Of a stretch of DNA of 64,000 nucleotides, positions 1-10,918 are shown piece by piece; position 1 is the stretch's first letter; every line of letters begins with the position of its first letter. Below the pieces are notes generated by a model, which saw only the letters and a program-made list of their open reading frames with translations, made no database searches and had not been told where the DNA came from. A program made the position numbers and the translations under genes. The DNA comes from Brucella oryzae (GTDB lineage: Bacteria; Pseudomonadota; Alphaproteobacteria; Rhizobiales; Rhizobiaceae): NCBI GenBank assembly GCA_012103035.1, contig JAAVLL010000001.1, positions 62,001 through 126,000 on the forward strand, in the 5' to 3' direction.

Positions 1-597
1 CACCGAAGCCTGAACCGATACCGGCTCCTGACCGGTGACCATGCGTGTTACCACGGTCGGATAGACGCCGATATCCGGCAAAGCACCGCCGCCCAGTTCC
101 GGCTGGTTACGCATATTCCCCGGGTCGACATTGAAATAGGAGAAAGCGCCCTGCACATGACGCAGCTTGCCGATAACGTCTTCGGCAAGAAGTTCCTGCA
201 GCTTGATCCACTGCGGATGATAATAAACCATGAAGGCTTCAGCGATAGTGACCTTGTGCCTGTCACGTGCGACGATGAGTTGGTCGATATCGTCTGCCTT
301 CAGCGCGATTGGCTTTTCGCATAGGACGTGCTTGCCCGCTTCTGCCGCCTTGAGGCTCCATTCGATGTGCTGTGAGGTCGGTAACGGTATATAGACGCCG
401 TCGACAGCATCACTTGCCAGAAGCTCCTCATAGGAACCGAATGCCAGCGGCGCGCCAAAACGGTCGGCAACGGCGCGCGCACGTGACTGATCGCGGCTTG
501 CAATGGCATGAACGACGCCATTCTCGGACGCGCAAAGCGCTGGAATTACCTGCGTGACGCCGATCTTGGCAGTTGAAAGGATACCCCAACGAAACAT
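1..597 (-). CDS. Gfo/Idh/MocA-family NAD(P)-dependent oxidoreductase (partial)
   Basis: The first 199 codons of a dehydrogenase that runs off the left edge of the window. It starts at an ATG at 597 with [13 protein letters not shown], a Rossmann dinucleotide-binding start. A CEKPIAL stretch near residue 94 is the EKP motif of the Gfo/Idh/MocA family, whose lysine takes part in catalysis. Members oxidise sugars, inositols or dihydrodiols in the cytoplasm; the substrate cannot be told here. The C-terminal substrate-binding domain is mostly outside the window. No frame break is seen. The family call is firm, the specific role unknown. Confidence 0.85.
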   Translation of the reverse strand, partial: MFRWGILSTAKIGVTQVIPALCASENGVVHAIASRDQSRARAVADRFGAPLAFGSYEELLASDAVDGVYIPLPTSQHIEWSLKAAEAGKHVLCEKPIALKADDIDQLIVARDRHKVTIAEAFMVYYHPQWIKLQELLAEDVIGKLRHVQGAFSYFNVDPGNMRNQPELGGGALPDIGVYPTVVTRMVTGQEPVSVQASV

Positions 598-621
598 GCT
601 ATTCCCTCGTTTATAAAGAAC

Positions 622-1260
622 TCAATCCGGTATATCCCAGCCCTGAACGGCCAGTTCGGGCCAGAATTTCAGCGCGCGGGCTGCCTTGATCTCATGTGTT
701 TCGCGGTTATCGATGGCACGATTGGGCCGAATGCGAAATGAAAAAATATCATCAAGGCCGAAAGGGGCATGGATGAGCAACCCACCCACTGCCGCCTCGC
801 CGTCTTTTGCCAGCCGCGCGCCCACGCAATGGGCAATCGTCGAATAGCGTTCTATCGATTCGGTTGCAGAACGAAGCGGTGCATAGGGCTGTCCGAAGCG
901 CTCTTCAAACCACAAATGCACTCGCGCCTGATTGCGTATCTCCACTGGAAGCGGAAAGTCGCGGAAGACGTCAGCCCCGCGAGTGATAACCGCATCCTCG
1001 GCTTCCCAGGAAAGATCGCTGCCATCGAAATAGATGATGTCGAGATCCTTGATCCCATGCAGAACCGGCCGCTCCGTCAGTTGGTTCCAGATGGTGTTAT
1101 AGAGCGCACCGGAGACGAGCCAGAATTCGAATACTTTTCCGGCCAATTCGTGCAATCGATGCAGAGCATCTGTCAGCGGCGGGCTTTCCAGGATCATCTG
1201 TGCAAAGATATTCCGCTGTTCAGTGGGCGGCAGACCGGCATGGCGCAAGTGATCCGTCAT
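622..1260 (-). CDS. nucleotidyltransferase family protein
   Basis: Intact 212-residue protein. The core has a WLVSGALYNTIWNQL segment followed by GIKDLDIIYFD, which looks like the paired-aspartate metal site of the nucleotidyltransferase superfamily; the overall layout resembles the bacterial NTP_transf_6 (DUF925) family. The physiological substrate of that family is not established. I chose the ATG at 1260 because it lies just after the LysR stop at 1266, suggesting co-transcription with that regulator; an in-frame upstream start would run into the lysR gene. Confidence 0.7.
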   Translation of the reverse strand: MTDHLRHAGLPPTEQRNIFAQMILESPPLTDALHRLHELAGKVFEFWLVSGALYNTIWNQLTERPVLHGIKDLDIIYFDGSDLSWEAEDAVITRGADVFRDFPLPVEIRNQARVHLWFEERFGQPYAPLRSATESIERYSTIAHCVGARLAKDGEAAVGGLLIHAPFGLDDIFSFRIRPNRAIDNRETHEIKAARALKFWPELAVQGWDIPD

Positions 1261-1265
1261 CCCCT

Positions 1266-2166
1266 TCACTGACCTTGTCCCGATGCGTGACGATAGAAAT
1301 CGATGAATGCGCGCAGCGCGGGGCGCATCTGGCGACGGCTTGGATAATAGAGATAAAGCCCCGCAAAAGGCTGGCACCAGTCTTCCAGAACCCGGACCAG
1401 CCGCCTTTCCGCCAAGGCATCGTGAACATAGTCTTCGAACAGATAGGCAAGCCCGGTGCCGTTCAGCGCGGCTTCCAGAATAACCCTGTCGTCATTGACG
1501 ATCAGAGGTCCTTCAATGGCGATTTCCTGCTCTTCGCCCGCCTTTTCAAACTCCCAGCGATAGGTTCGCCCGCTCGGAAAACGATGGCGGATACAAGCAT
1601 GATGCATAAGATCTTGTGGCTCGATTGGAGCCGAGCGGTTCTCGAAATAAGCTGGCGCCGCCACGATTGCCGCACGAACATGCCCGGTGAGCCGCGCTGC
1701 GATCATATCCGCTTCGAGGCTTTCGCCAAGACGCACGCCTGCATCAAAACCTGCTGCAACGATATCGGTGAAGCCATTTTCCACCCGCAGATCGAGTGTA
1801 ATGTCGGGATACGCTCTGGCGAATTCTCCCAGACGCGGAGCGATGACCAGTTGAGCCGCCGCGTAGGGGCCGTGATTCGCAGTACCCCCGACGGGCGATC
1901 CCGTGAATCGATAGCGGCGCCCAGAGCCGCATTGATCTCTTCAAGCGCCGGCGCCAGCCTTTCCAGCAATTGCCGTCCGGCCTCTGTCGGCGCGACGCTA
2001 CGCGTTGTGCGGGCAAGGAGACGCACGCCCAGACTGTCCTCCAGCGTTGCCACTGCGTGGCTGACGGCTGAGGGTGCGATCGCCAATTCCGCGCCGCGCC
2101 ACGGAAACTTCCATGCGCTGCAACGGCGGCGAGAACGGCAAGCTGTGACAGTTGGCTTCGATTCAT
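1266..2166 (-). CDS. LysR-family transcriptional regulator (two frame breaks)
   Basis: Restoring one base near 2090 and one near 1867 gives a 300-residue protein, the normal LysR length. It begins MNRSQLSQLAVLAAVAAHGS and continues with a winged helix-turn-helix (IAPSAVSHAVATLED, LLARTTRSVAPTEAG) and a LysR effector-binding domain ending in FYRHASGQGQ. At both breaks the missing base falls next to a short G run on the coding strand. The gene is divergent from the aldo/keto reductase at 2355 with a 188-bp shared promoter region, so that reductase is its likeliest target, as is common for LysR regulators. Confidence 0.85.
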
Positions 2167-2174
2167 TGTTATAA

Positions 2175-3335
<1,161 letters not shown>

Positions 3336-3353
3336 TAAATGCTCCAAATAAAA

Positions 3354-3373
3354 GGAGCCCGACAGGCTCCCTT
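3354..3373 (+). terminator. weak hairpin after the aldo/keto reductase
   Basis: GGAGCC (3354-3359) pairs with GGCTCC (3365-3370) around a CGACA loop. Only a short CTT follows, so it is a weak terminator candidate. The right half recurs at 3516-3532. Confidence 0.45.
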
Positions 3374-3532
3374 CAGATTGATTACAAACCCCTCGATTTT
3401 TGGAAGCAGTCAAAACGAGGGTTTTGATTCCGATTTGTTCACGTTCTGAATCTGGGACGTTCCGTGAATCTGAGGTCATTTTGACCCTGCCGGAGGTTTG
3501 TCAGCAGCCTGAAGGGCCCGACAGGCTCCCTT
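3357..3532. repeat. 17-bp direct repeat pair flanking the intergenic region
   Basis: GCCCGACAGGCTCCCTT occurs at 3357-3373 and again at 3516-3532, bracketing most of the space between the aldo/keto reductase and the convergent MFS gene. The second copy is followed by TTTATTA. It probably reflects duplicated terminator sequence. Confidence 0.6.
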
Positions 3533-3535
3533 TTA

Positions 3536-4743
3536 TTACATCCTGCGCAAGGCTGGCGGTGCAAGCGTCAGAAGCCCGGCCAGCGTCATGACAAAGCCGA
3601 CCCATAGAGGTGCATGCAGGCCATACCCGGCCTCCATTGCCTGTCCGCCAACCCAGGGCCCAAGCCCGAGACCGATATTGATGACCGATGCGTGCATCGC
3701 GTTCACCAGCGCACCTGGATGTGCGATCCGCATCACCCGCGCAATAAAGGCCGGATTAAGCGCAATGCCCGTCAGACCGATCATCACGATGGCAAGGATT
3801 GCAGCCGGTTTCAGTTCGGCGAAAAGCGCAAAATCAGCATGGCCGACAGCATCAGGATCAGACCGATGGCGATCGTCGGGATCGTGTGACGGTCGGCAAA
3901 GCGACCCGTGACATAATTGCCGACGATATTGGCGCCGCCATAGATGGCAAGCAGCAATGGCACCTGCATCGCAGAGAAACCGGCAAGCTGCACCGTAATC
4001 GGCGACAGATAGCTGTAGACAGCGAAGGACGAACCGATGACCAGCGCGCTTGTGGCGTAGGCGGCCCAGAGTTTTGGCTTGCGCATTTCCTTCAGTTCAG
4101 AACGCAGATCGGTCTGCGGCGCATCAGGCGAAGATTCGATCTTAATTGCAATGACAAGCGCACAGACGAGGATCAGAACAACAATGGCCCAGAAGCTCGC
4201 CCGCCAGCCGAACGCATTGGTGATTGCCGTTGCGATGGGTACGCCGAAGACGGTGCAAAGCATGAGGCCTGCGAAGACGAGCGAGGAAGCGCGCCCGCGC
4301 AGTTCCGGTCCGACAAGCTGTGCCGTAATGGCAAGCATCAGCCCAGCTCGTTGCCGCCGCCATACCGGTTAGAACACGGGCGATCAGCAGAATTTGGAAG
4401 CTGCTGGTGGACGCTGCCACGCTTTGCGCCACCGCATAAAATACAAGCAGAATCAAAAGCCCCGCTTGTTCTCGATCTTCAACGCCAGAAACAGGATCGT
4501 AACCAGCGGTCCTCCGATCATCATGCCTAGCGCATAGAGCGAGATCAGATTGCCGATATCGGCGATGGAACGGTCGAATGCCACCTGAAGCGACGGCAGC
4601 ATGCCCGAGATCATGAGTTCGGAAGTCGTGAGCGCGAACACGCCCAAGCTGAGGCAATAGACAACCAGCGGGATCGCGCGCGCCTTTTGCGAAGACGCAG
4701 AAACCTCTTCCGCCGCAAGGGCGGATTCGCACGTATCGTTCAT
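3536..4743 (-). CDS. MFS drug/sugar efflux transporter (three frame breaks)
   Basis: Breaks near 4455, 4345 and 3815 (net loss of four bases) split an otherwise normal 403-residue, about 12-helix major facilitator. It begins MNDTCESALAAEEV with a cytosolic leader, then hydrophobic helices such as AIPLVVYCLSLGVFAL. A charged loop rich in K and E in the middle separates the two six-helix halves. The layout resembles AraJ/Bcr-type proton antiporters that export sugars or drugs; substrate unknown. It is divergent from a TetR gene with a palindromic operator between them, the classic arrangement of a regulator-controlled efflux pump. Confidence 0.85.
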
Positions 4744-4754
4744 GGGACGAATCC

Positions 4755-4782
4755 TAATTATATAGTATAGACTACATAATTA
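4755..4782. promoter_or_regulatory. probable TetR operator between MFS and tetR genes
   Basis: TAATTATATAG (4755-4765) and CTACATAATTA (4772-4782) form an inverted repeat with 10 of 11 pairs around a 6-bp spacer. It lies 12 bp upstream of the MFS start codon in a divergent, AT-rich promoter region, where a TetR repressor would control both genes. The site is inferred from position and symmetry only. Confidence 0.65.
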
Positions 4783-4844
4783 ATATCGCCTTGCCCGAAA
4801 GGGTCAAGAGAATTATATAAGGATGATTACAGAAAGGGAGAAAA

Positions 4845-5455
4845 ATGGTTCCACGCGGACGCCCGCGCAGCTTCGACCGCGACGCAGCGCTGGACAAGGT
4901 GATGAAGGTTTTCTGGGCCAAAGGCTATGAATGCGCCCAGATCAACGACTTCACGACCGCCATTGGCATTACGCCGCCAAGCTTCTATGCCGCCTTCGGC
5001 AATAAGGAGCAGGCGTTTCGTGAAGCCGTCGACTATTATCGCCGCACCATTGGCGCTGTTCCTTTCGATGCACTGGAGAATGCGACCACCATTCAGGATG
5101 GCATGCGCCGCTGGCTGGAACTGGGCGCGGACGTGCTTTCGCCTGCCCGGCGGGCGGTTGCATGATCAGTGTAAGCTCGATCCAGTGCAAACCGGAAAAT
5201 GTGCCTGTAAAGGAATTTCTCCAGACTATCCGCCACGCAAATCATGACCGGCTTTCCAAGCGCTTACAGCAAGCGGTAGCGGCAGGCGATCTGCCCGCCG
5301 ACGCCGATATTGCGCAGATGACCGAATTTTATCACATGATCCAGCAGAGTATTTCTTTTGAAGCCCGCGACGGCAATTCACGCGCCGCTGTACAAAAGAT
5401 CATCGATATGGCGATGATGGCCCTGCCCGCAAAGACAAGACAGGCCGCCGAATAG
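4845..5455 (+). CDS. TetR/AcrR-family transcriptional regulator (one frame break)
   Basis: One base lost near 5150 in a C/G-rich run splits a 203-residue regulator. The N-terminal helix-turn-helix (RPRSFDRDAALDKVMKVF, then TTAIGITPPSFYAAFGNKE) is diagnostic of TetR. The C-terminal ligand domain continues GGCMISVSSIQCKPEN after the break. ATG at 4845 follows an AAAGGGAG ribosome site. It is divergent from the MFS transporter and probably represses it through the palindrome at 4755-4782; the inducer cannot be read from the sequence. Confidence 0.9.
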
Positions 5456-5460
5456 CTGCA

Positions 5461-5506
5461 TTAGAGCGTCGATCTGACTGGATCAGATCGACGCTCTAAC
5501 TTTTTC
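5461..5506 (+). terminator. strong intrinsic terminator after tetR
   Basis: A perfect 17-bp inverted repeat (5461-5477 with 5483-5499, loop CTGGA) is followed by CTTTTTCT. It ends the tetR transcript. The long perfect stem also resembles the dispersed palindromes seen elsewhere in the window. Confidence 0.85.
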
Positions 5507-5512
5507 TATTTC

Positions 5513-5559
5513 AAGCATAATCTTATCGATCCTCGTTTTACTCCGGTCGGATTATGCTT
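5513..5559. repeat. short intergenic inverted repeat
   Basis: AAGCATAATC (5513-5522) and GATTATGCTT (5550-5559) are perfect inverted arms 27 bp apart between the tetR terminator and the pheT terminator. No function is evident. Confidence 0.55.
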
Positions 5560-5560
5560 T

Positions 5561-5582
5561 AAAAACCCGCCGGGTTGGCGGG
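5561..5582 (-). terminator. intrinsic terminator of pheST
   Basis: Read on the minus strand, CCCGCC and GGCGGG (arms 5577-5582 and 5566-5571) form a stem followed by five T residues, 14 bp after the pheT stop codon. Confidence 0.85.
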
Positions 5583-5596
5583 CTTTTATTTTACGC

Positions 5597-8008
5597 TTAT
5601 CCGCGAAGGACACCGCCGGTCTGCTTGGCGACACTTGCCACAACCTGCTTCGACAGTGCCTCCAGATCGTCATCGGTCAGCGTGCGATCCTGCGGCTGCA
5701 GAAGCACCTCGACCGCAATCGATTTCTTGCCTTCACCAAGCGATGCGCCGGTGAAGATGTCGAAGACCTGAACGCCGACAATCAGCTTCTTGTCAGCAGA
5801 CGAAACCGCCTTCACGACATTTCCGGCTTCTATATCTGCATCCACCACAAACGCGAAATCGCGCTTGAGGCTCTGGAACTGCGAAAGGTTCAAGGCCGGC
5901 TTGGTGCGCGTGGACTTTACCTTCGGCTCAGGGATGGCATCGATATAGACTTCAAAGCCGCAAAGTGCGCCCGAAACATCGAGTGCTTCCAGCGTATCCG
6001 GGTGGAATTCGCCGAAAGTGCCCAAAACCACCTTCGGTCCGAGCTTCAGCGTGCCCGAACGACCCGGATGGAACCAATCGGGACCACCGGCTTCGATCTG
6101 GATGCGGTCAACCGGTGCACCGGCGGCTTCAAGCGCCGCCAGCGCATCGGCCTTGGCATCGAACACACCGACCGGGGCCGCATTGCCGGCCCAGAAACGG
6201 CCCGAGCCGTCAACCTTGCCGTACCGCGGCGCACGCCGCCCGCAACGCGACGCTGCTTGTCCGGCGTATCGCCTTCATAGATGCCCGAGACCTCAAACAG
6301 TGCCGTGTCGCCGAAACCGCGATCCGCATTGCGCTGTGCAGCGACCAGCAGACCCGGCAGAAGCGACGGGCGCATGTCCGACATATCGGCGGCAATCGGG
6401 TTGGCAAGCTTCAGTTGCAGAGCGCCGCCGCCGAACGCCTTGGCCTGTCCTTCAGAAATGAAGGAATAGGTCACGGCTTCCATCATGCCGCGCGAGGCGA
6501 GCATGCGGCGGGCATGACGGGTTCTGATCTGCAAGGTCGTCAGAATACGGCCATTGACGGCACCATGGTTCGGCAGCGGCTGCGGGTCGATCTGGTTAAT
6601 GCCGTGGATACGCATGACTTCTTCAACGAGGTCAGCCTTGCCTTCCACGTCTCCGCGCCATGTCGGCACCATCGCCTTGATGACCTTGCCGTCGCCCTCG
6701 ACGCCGAAGCCGAGACGCTTCAGAATATCAAGCGACGCTTCATAGGAAACCTCGATACCCGTCAGGCGCTTGACTTCCGATACCGGGAAACCGATCACGC
6801 GCGGTGTAGGCTTGCTATAGCCGACCACGTCGAGAATTGTCGGCTGACCGCCGCAGAGTTCCAGCACCAGTTTGGTCGCAATTTCTGCACCCGGAACCAT
6901 CATTTCCGGGTCAACGCCACGCTCAAAACGATAGCGCGCATCGGTAACGATGCCGAGTTCACGACCCGTGCGTGCGATCATGCGCGGATTCCAAAGTGCC
7001 GATTCGATCAGCACGTCGGTGGTGTTTTCATCACAACCGGAATGCTCGCCACCCATGATACCGGCAATCGATTCGGGACCGTTCTCATCGGCAATCACAT
7101 ACATGCCCGGCGAACTTATACTCGCGTTGATCGAGGCCGAGAATGGTTTCGCCATCCTTTGCCAGACGCACCGTCAGACTGCCCTTGACCTTGGCAGCGT
7201 CGAAGACATGCAGCGGACGCCCCTGATCGAAGGTCACGTAATTGGTGATGTCCACCAGCGCATTAATGGGGCGCAGGCCGATTGCCTTCAGACGCTGCTG
7301 CATCCATTTCGGGCTCGGGCCGTTCTTGACACCCTTGACCATGCGCAGTGCAAAGCCGGTGCAGAACGGGTTCTCGGCATCCTGATCCAGGATGACCTTG
7401 ACCGGGGTTGCACCTTCGCCCTTGACGGCGTCCGGCAGTGTATTCTTGAGCGTGCCGAGACCGGCAGCGGCAAGATCGCGTGCAATACCGTGAATGCCGG
7501 TGCAATCGGCACGGTTCGGCGTCAACCCAATTTCGATCACCGCATCATCCAGTCCGGCATAGGTCGCGAAGCTGGTGCCGACCGGAGCGTCTTCCGGCAG
7601 GTCGATGATGCCATTGTGTTCGTCTGAAAGCTCCAGCTCGCGCTCGGAACACATCATCCCGAAGCTTTCGACGCCGCGAATCTTGCCAACGGAAAGCGTG
7701 ACGTCAAGGCCCGGAACATAGTCGCCCGGACGGCCCAGCACGCCGACCAGACCGACGCGTGCATTCGGTGCACCGCAAACGACCTGAACCGGCTTGCCGT
7801 CGCCCGTATCGACGGAGAGCACGCGCAACTTGTCGGCATCCGGATGTTGAACGGCTGTCAGGACCTTGGCGATCTTGAAAGCCTTGAAAGCAGCCCGGTC
7901 GTCGACCGATTCCACTTCAAGACCGATATCGGTCAGTTTTTCGACGATCTGTTCCAGCGTCGCATCGGTTTCAAGGTGATCCTTGAGCCAGGAAAGCGTG
8001 AATTTCAT
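5597..8008 (-). CDS. pheT: phenylalanine-tRNA ligase beta subunit (two frame breaks)
   Basis: Beta subunit of the cytoplasmic alpha2-beta2 PheRS, which charges tRNA-Phe and edits mischarged tyrosine. It starts [16 protein letters not shown]. An OB-fold tRNA-binding domain spans about residues 40-150, B3/B4 editing and B5 domains fill the middle, and a ferredoxin-fold anticodon-binding domain with [13 protein letters not shown] ends the chain. Breaks lie near 7110 (two bases lost in a C run before GMYVIAD) and near 6225 (one G lost before KVDGSGRF). Restored length is 804 residues. It lies 21 bp downstream of pheS in one operon and ends at a clear terminator. The gene is indispensable, so the breaks are probably sequence errors. 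Confidence 0.95.
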
Positions 8009-8029
8009 TTGTGTTGTCCCTTCCTGTCC

Positions 8030-9137
8030 TTACGCGCTCAGTCCGCCGAAAAGCGTCGGAATGTCGAGCGGACGGAAACCGTAATGTTCGATCCAGCGCA
8101 CATCGGCGTCGAAGAAGGCGCGCAGATCAGGCATGCCATATTTCAGCATGGCAATGCGATCGATGCCCATGCCCCAGGCGAAGCCCTGATAAACGTCCGG
8201 ATCGTAGCCGGAAGCGCGCAAGACATTGGGATGCACCATGCCGCAGCCCAGAATTTCAAGCCAGTCATTGCCTTCGCCGAACTTCACATGCGGGCCGGAG
8301 CGGTCGCACTGGATATCCACTTCGACAGACGGTTCCGTGAACGGGAAGAAGCTCGGGCGCATGCGCATCTTAACCGAAGGCACTTCGAAGAACGCCTTGC
8401 AGAACTCTTCCAGCACCCACTTCATGTTGGCGACATTGGCCGACTTGTCCACGACCAGACCTTCAACCTGATGGAACATCGGCGAATGGGTGGCGTCGGA
8501 ATCCATGCGATAGGTCTTGCCCGGGATCACGATGCGGATCGGCTCGTCGCGGCCTTCCTTATCGCGGATCGCAGCGAACTTCTCCATCGTGTGCACCTGC
8601 ACCGGGGAGGTATGCGTGCGCAAAAGCTTGCGCTCGCCCTTTTCATCCGGGTTGAAGAAGAAGGTGTCATGCATTTCGCGCGCCGGGTGCCCTTCCGGGA
8701 AATTGAGCGCCGTAAAATTGTAATAGTCGGTTTCGATATCTGGACCTTCGGCAATCGAGAAACCCATATCGGCGAAGATTGCCGTGATCTCATCGACGAC
8801 CTGTGAAATCGGATGGATGCGACCGCGCGATGCAGCGCTTTCGCGCACCGGCAGTGTCACATCGACCTTCTCACGCTCAAGGCGCGCGGCAATGGCTTGC
8901 TTGCGCAGCTGTCTTGCGTTCGGTCAGTGCATCAGTGACGCGGTTCTTCAAGCCGTTGATGGCCGGGCCCTGTGCCTGACGCTCTTCCGGCGTCATGCTG
9001 CCCAGCGTCTTCAGCTTTTCCGAAACCGAGCCCTTCTTGCCAAGAGCGGCGACACGCACGGCTTCAATGGCAGGCTCGTCAGCCGCCGCCGCGATATCTC
9101 CGAGAATCTGCCGTTCGAGTTGTTCTAGATCACTCAT
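8030..9137 (-). CDS. pheS: phenylalanine-tRNA ligase alpha subunit (one frame break)
   Basis: Catalytic subunit of PheRS. Residues 1-86 form the N-terminal coiled-coil tRNA-binding arm ([15 protein letters not shown]); the class II catalytic core carries the [16 protein letters not shown] and [19 protein letters not shown] motif 3 region (seen here as [13 protein letters not shown]). A net loss of two bases, or gain of one, near 8905 breaks the frame between ERKT and the [11 protein letters not shown] continuation. Restored length is 369 residues. The start codon lies 9 bp after a 42-bp tandem repeat array that forms the leader. It is co-transcribed with pheT. Confidence 0.95.
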
Positions 9138-9146
9138 TGTTTAAAT

Positions 9147-9297
9147 CCCTGTCGTGCCCGCGGCACTCCACGCCTCTTGTTTCGAGTTCCCTGTCGCGCT
9201 TGCAGCGCTCCACGCCTCTTGTTTTGAGTTCCCTGTCGCGCTTACAGCGCTCCACGCCTCTTGTTTCGAGTTCTCTGTTGCGCTTGCAGCGCTCCAT
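9147..9297 (-). repeat. 42-bp tandem repeat in the pheS leader, about 3.6 copies
   Basis: Units start at 9147, 9189, 9231 and 9273; the last is truncated. Each carries a 5-bp stem with a 3-nt loop: GTGCC/GGCAC in the copy next to pheS (9154-9166) and GCGCT/AGCGC in the other three (9196-9208, 9238-9250, 9280-9292). Two base pairs differ between versions and both change in a compensated way, suggesting the hairpin is maintained. The constant part reads AAACAAGAGGCGTGGA on the minus strand. A single relative lies upstream of rpmI at 10919-10952. Because 42 is divisible by three an open frame runs through, but I do not think it is translated. Confidence 0.9.
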
Positions 9298-9330
9298 ATA
9301 TTTCGCTTTGCAGCCAAAGAAGCGTTGTCG

Positions 9331-10172
9331 TTACTCTCTTTGGCCTGATTGGTGAGACGCATCAAGATTAGCGTCGAAAAATTCCATCGCCTGCAAAAGC
9401 CGTCTTCCATCGCCGCCGAGAAAAATGCGACGAAGCAGCTTCAGCGGCGCGATGGTAAATCGGAAAAACCCGACGATTTTCCTCAATTCTGGAACCACAT
9501 CAGCGGGTGCAACCGCACGATAGGCTGCGAATGCCTGTTGCGGTGTCCCGGCAAGACGTGCCTGCGCCGTGATCTGGAAAAACAGAAGCCAGACATCGCG
9601 CGCCTGTGCGGCGGCAAGCGGCATGACCGATTCCGGCTCCTCCTCGAAATCGAGGAATCCGGCAACACCGTTCTTCTCGAAAAAATCACGCGGATGCGGG
9701 CGCCCATGGCAGAGCCCTGCCGCATGAGCCTCACCCAAAGCACGGGCACAATGGACGAGAAGAGCGTCATGGCCCTGCGGATCATCGCGACGCAACTGGT
9801 CGAGTCGATCCTGGATGATGGGCGCAACGTCGCTCAGAACCATCACCGCCCCTTGATGGTAGACGATCCTGGGCACCTGAAAGCCTGCCTGCAGAAAGGC
9901 GCTCATCTTGCGCTCTTCGCGGTCAGCCATGCCCGCTTCGCCAATTTCCTTCGGGCTGCGCAGGAACGGATAGGGAAGAAGCGGTGAGATCAGGCTGTGC
10001 AGGCGCTTGGGGAGTGGACGTCTCTCGGCATCATAGCGCTTGATCCAGACGCGATGACCGCCAATGACGGTGCTGGAAATGCGCTTGCCTGGCTCTGGGC
10101 AAGCAGAACCAGCAGGCTGCGGAGATCATCCGCATCCAGATCCAGCCTCAACTTGCCCGGTTCATCCTTCAT
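9331..10172 (-). CDS. kinase-like protein of the BUD32/KdkA type (one frame break)
   Basis: Restored length 280 residues after adding one base near 10068. It starts MKDEPGKLRLDLDADD and has RVWIKRYDAERR, a likely phosphate-binding lysine segment, then HAAGLCHGRPHPRDFF in the place of a protein-kinase catalytic loop and GFLDFEEE in place of the DFG metal motif. This pattern suggests a lipopolysaccharide-kinase or BUD32-like fold, perhaps acting on lipid or sugar. Asp and Asn of the canonical HxDxxxxN are not clearly conserved, so activity is uncertain. It sits between rplT and pheS in the same orientation. Confidence 0.6.
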
Positions 10173-10189
10173 GCCCGCTTTGAATCCTT

Positions 10190-10227
10190 AAAACGAGAAA
10201 ACCCGCGCCAGCCGAGCCAGCGCGGGT
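10190..10227 (-). terminator. intrinsic terminator of rpmI-rplT
   Basis: On the minus strand ACCCGCGC (10220-10227) pairs with GCGCGGGT (10201-10208) and is followed by TTTTCTCGTTTT. It lies 38 bp beyond the rplT stop. Confidence 0.9.
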
Positions 10228-10265
10228 CCCCAAATTATCAATACTGCTTGGGAAAGGCGGCTGGC

Positions 10266-10670
10266 TTAGCGGACAGCGCCTTCAAAAGCGTTCGGCGTCT
10301 CGGTGTTCTTGAGGTACTCGAGAGCCTTCTTTGCCGATGCAACCAGTGCACCGAATGCATCGGGTTCGTGGATTGCGATGTCGGACAGAACCTTGCGGTC
10401 GATCTCGATGCCAGCCTTCGCCAGACCGTCGATGAAACGGCCATAGGTCAAGCCCTGCTCGCGGACAGCAGCATTGATGCGCTGGATCCAGAGAGCGCGG
10501 AACGAGCGCTTGCGGTTCTTGCGGTCACGGTAAGCATACTGCTTCGAACGGTCAACTGCAGCCTTGGCGGTGCGGATGGTGTTCTTGCGACGGCCACGGA
10601 AACCAGCAGCCTGATCCAGAACCTTCTTGTGCTTTGCGTGGGCGGTAACGCCGCGTTTTACGCGTGCCAT
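10266..10670 (-). CDS. rplT: 50S ribosomal protein L20
   Basis: Intact 134-residue L20, which binds 23S rRNA and is needed early in 50S assembly. It starts [18 protein letters not shown] and carries the [10 protein letters not shown] and [16 protein letters not shown] rRNA-binding helices typical of the family. It follows rpmI after 26 bp in one transcript. In other bacteria L20 represses its own operon; whether the rpmI leader hairpin plays a part here is unknown. Confidence 0.97.
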   Translation of the reverse strand: MARVKRGVTAHAKHKKVLDQAAGFRGRRKNTIRTAKAAVDRSKQYAYRDRKNRKRSFRALWIQRINAAVREQGLTYGRFIDGLAKAGIEIDRKVLSDIAIHEPDAFGALVASAKKALEYLKNTETPNAFEGAVR

Positions 10671-10696
10671 GTTATGATCTCCTTCTCAGACTAATC

Positions 10697-10897
10697 TTAG
10701 AGGCCGTTCGGCAGGAACTGCTTCACGATCTTTGCATCGGCATCGGCGAGAACCATGGTGCCGCGTGCATCGCGAATGAACTTGTTCGAACGCTTGATCA
10801 TGCCATGACGCTTACCGGCAGCTGCGGCCTTGACTTTGCCGGTGCCGGTGATCTTGAACCGCTTCTTGGCGGCCGATTTGGTCTTCATCTTGGGCAT
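10697..10897 (-). CDS. rpmI: 50S ribosomal protein L35
   Basis: Intact 66-residue L35, starting [20 protein letters not shown] with the [19 protein letters not shown] core. The ATG at 10897 follows an AAAGGAG ribosome site; the frame is open further upstream but that extension is unlike L35. It is first gene of the rpmI-rplT transcript, with a sigma-70-like promoter at 11128-11156 and, between the two, a hairpin element related to the pheS leader repeat. Confidence 0.97.
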   Translation of the reverse strand: MPKMKTKSAAKKRFKITGTGKVKAAAAGKRHGMIKRSNKFIRDARGTMVLADADAKIVKQFLPNGL

Positions 10898-10918
10898 TTT
10901 GCTACTCCTTTGTTTAGT

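Noticed and set aside
3799..4530. Plus-strand open frame across the MFS gene
   Set aside because: Shadow frame; the hydrophobic minus-strand frames clearly form one transporter.
5461..5559. Insertion-sequence ends suggested by the long inverted repeats
   Set aside because: No transposase or target duplication is visible; the first repeat is a normal terminator.
5965..7188. 407-codon open frame on the plus strand, antisense to pheT
   Set aside because: It is a shadow frame of the GC-rich pheT gene: no family motifs, skewed composition (rich in R, H and A), and pheT is unmistakable on the other strand.
9141..9410. Open frame running through the 42-bp repeats with a repeated AWSAxSATGNSKQE-type peptide
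   Set aside because: The unit length is a multiple of three, so an open frame is expected. There is no ribosome site, it overlaps the upstream gene, and the changes between copies preserve the hairpin better than the peptide.
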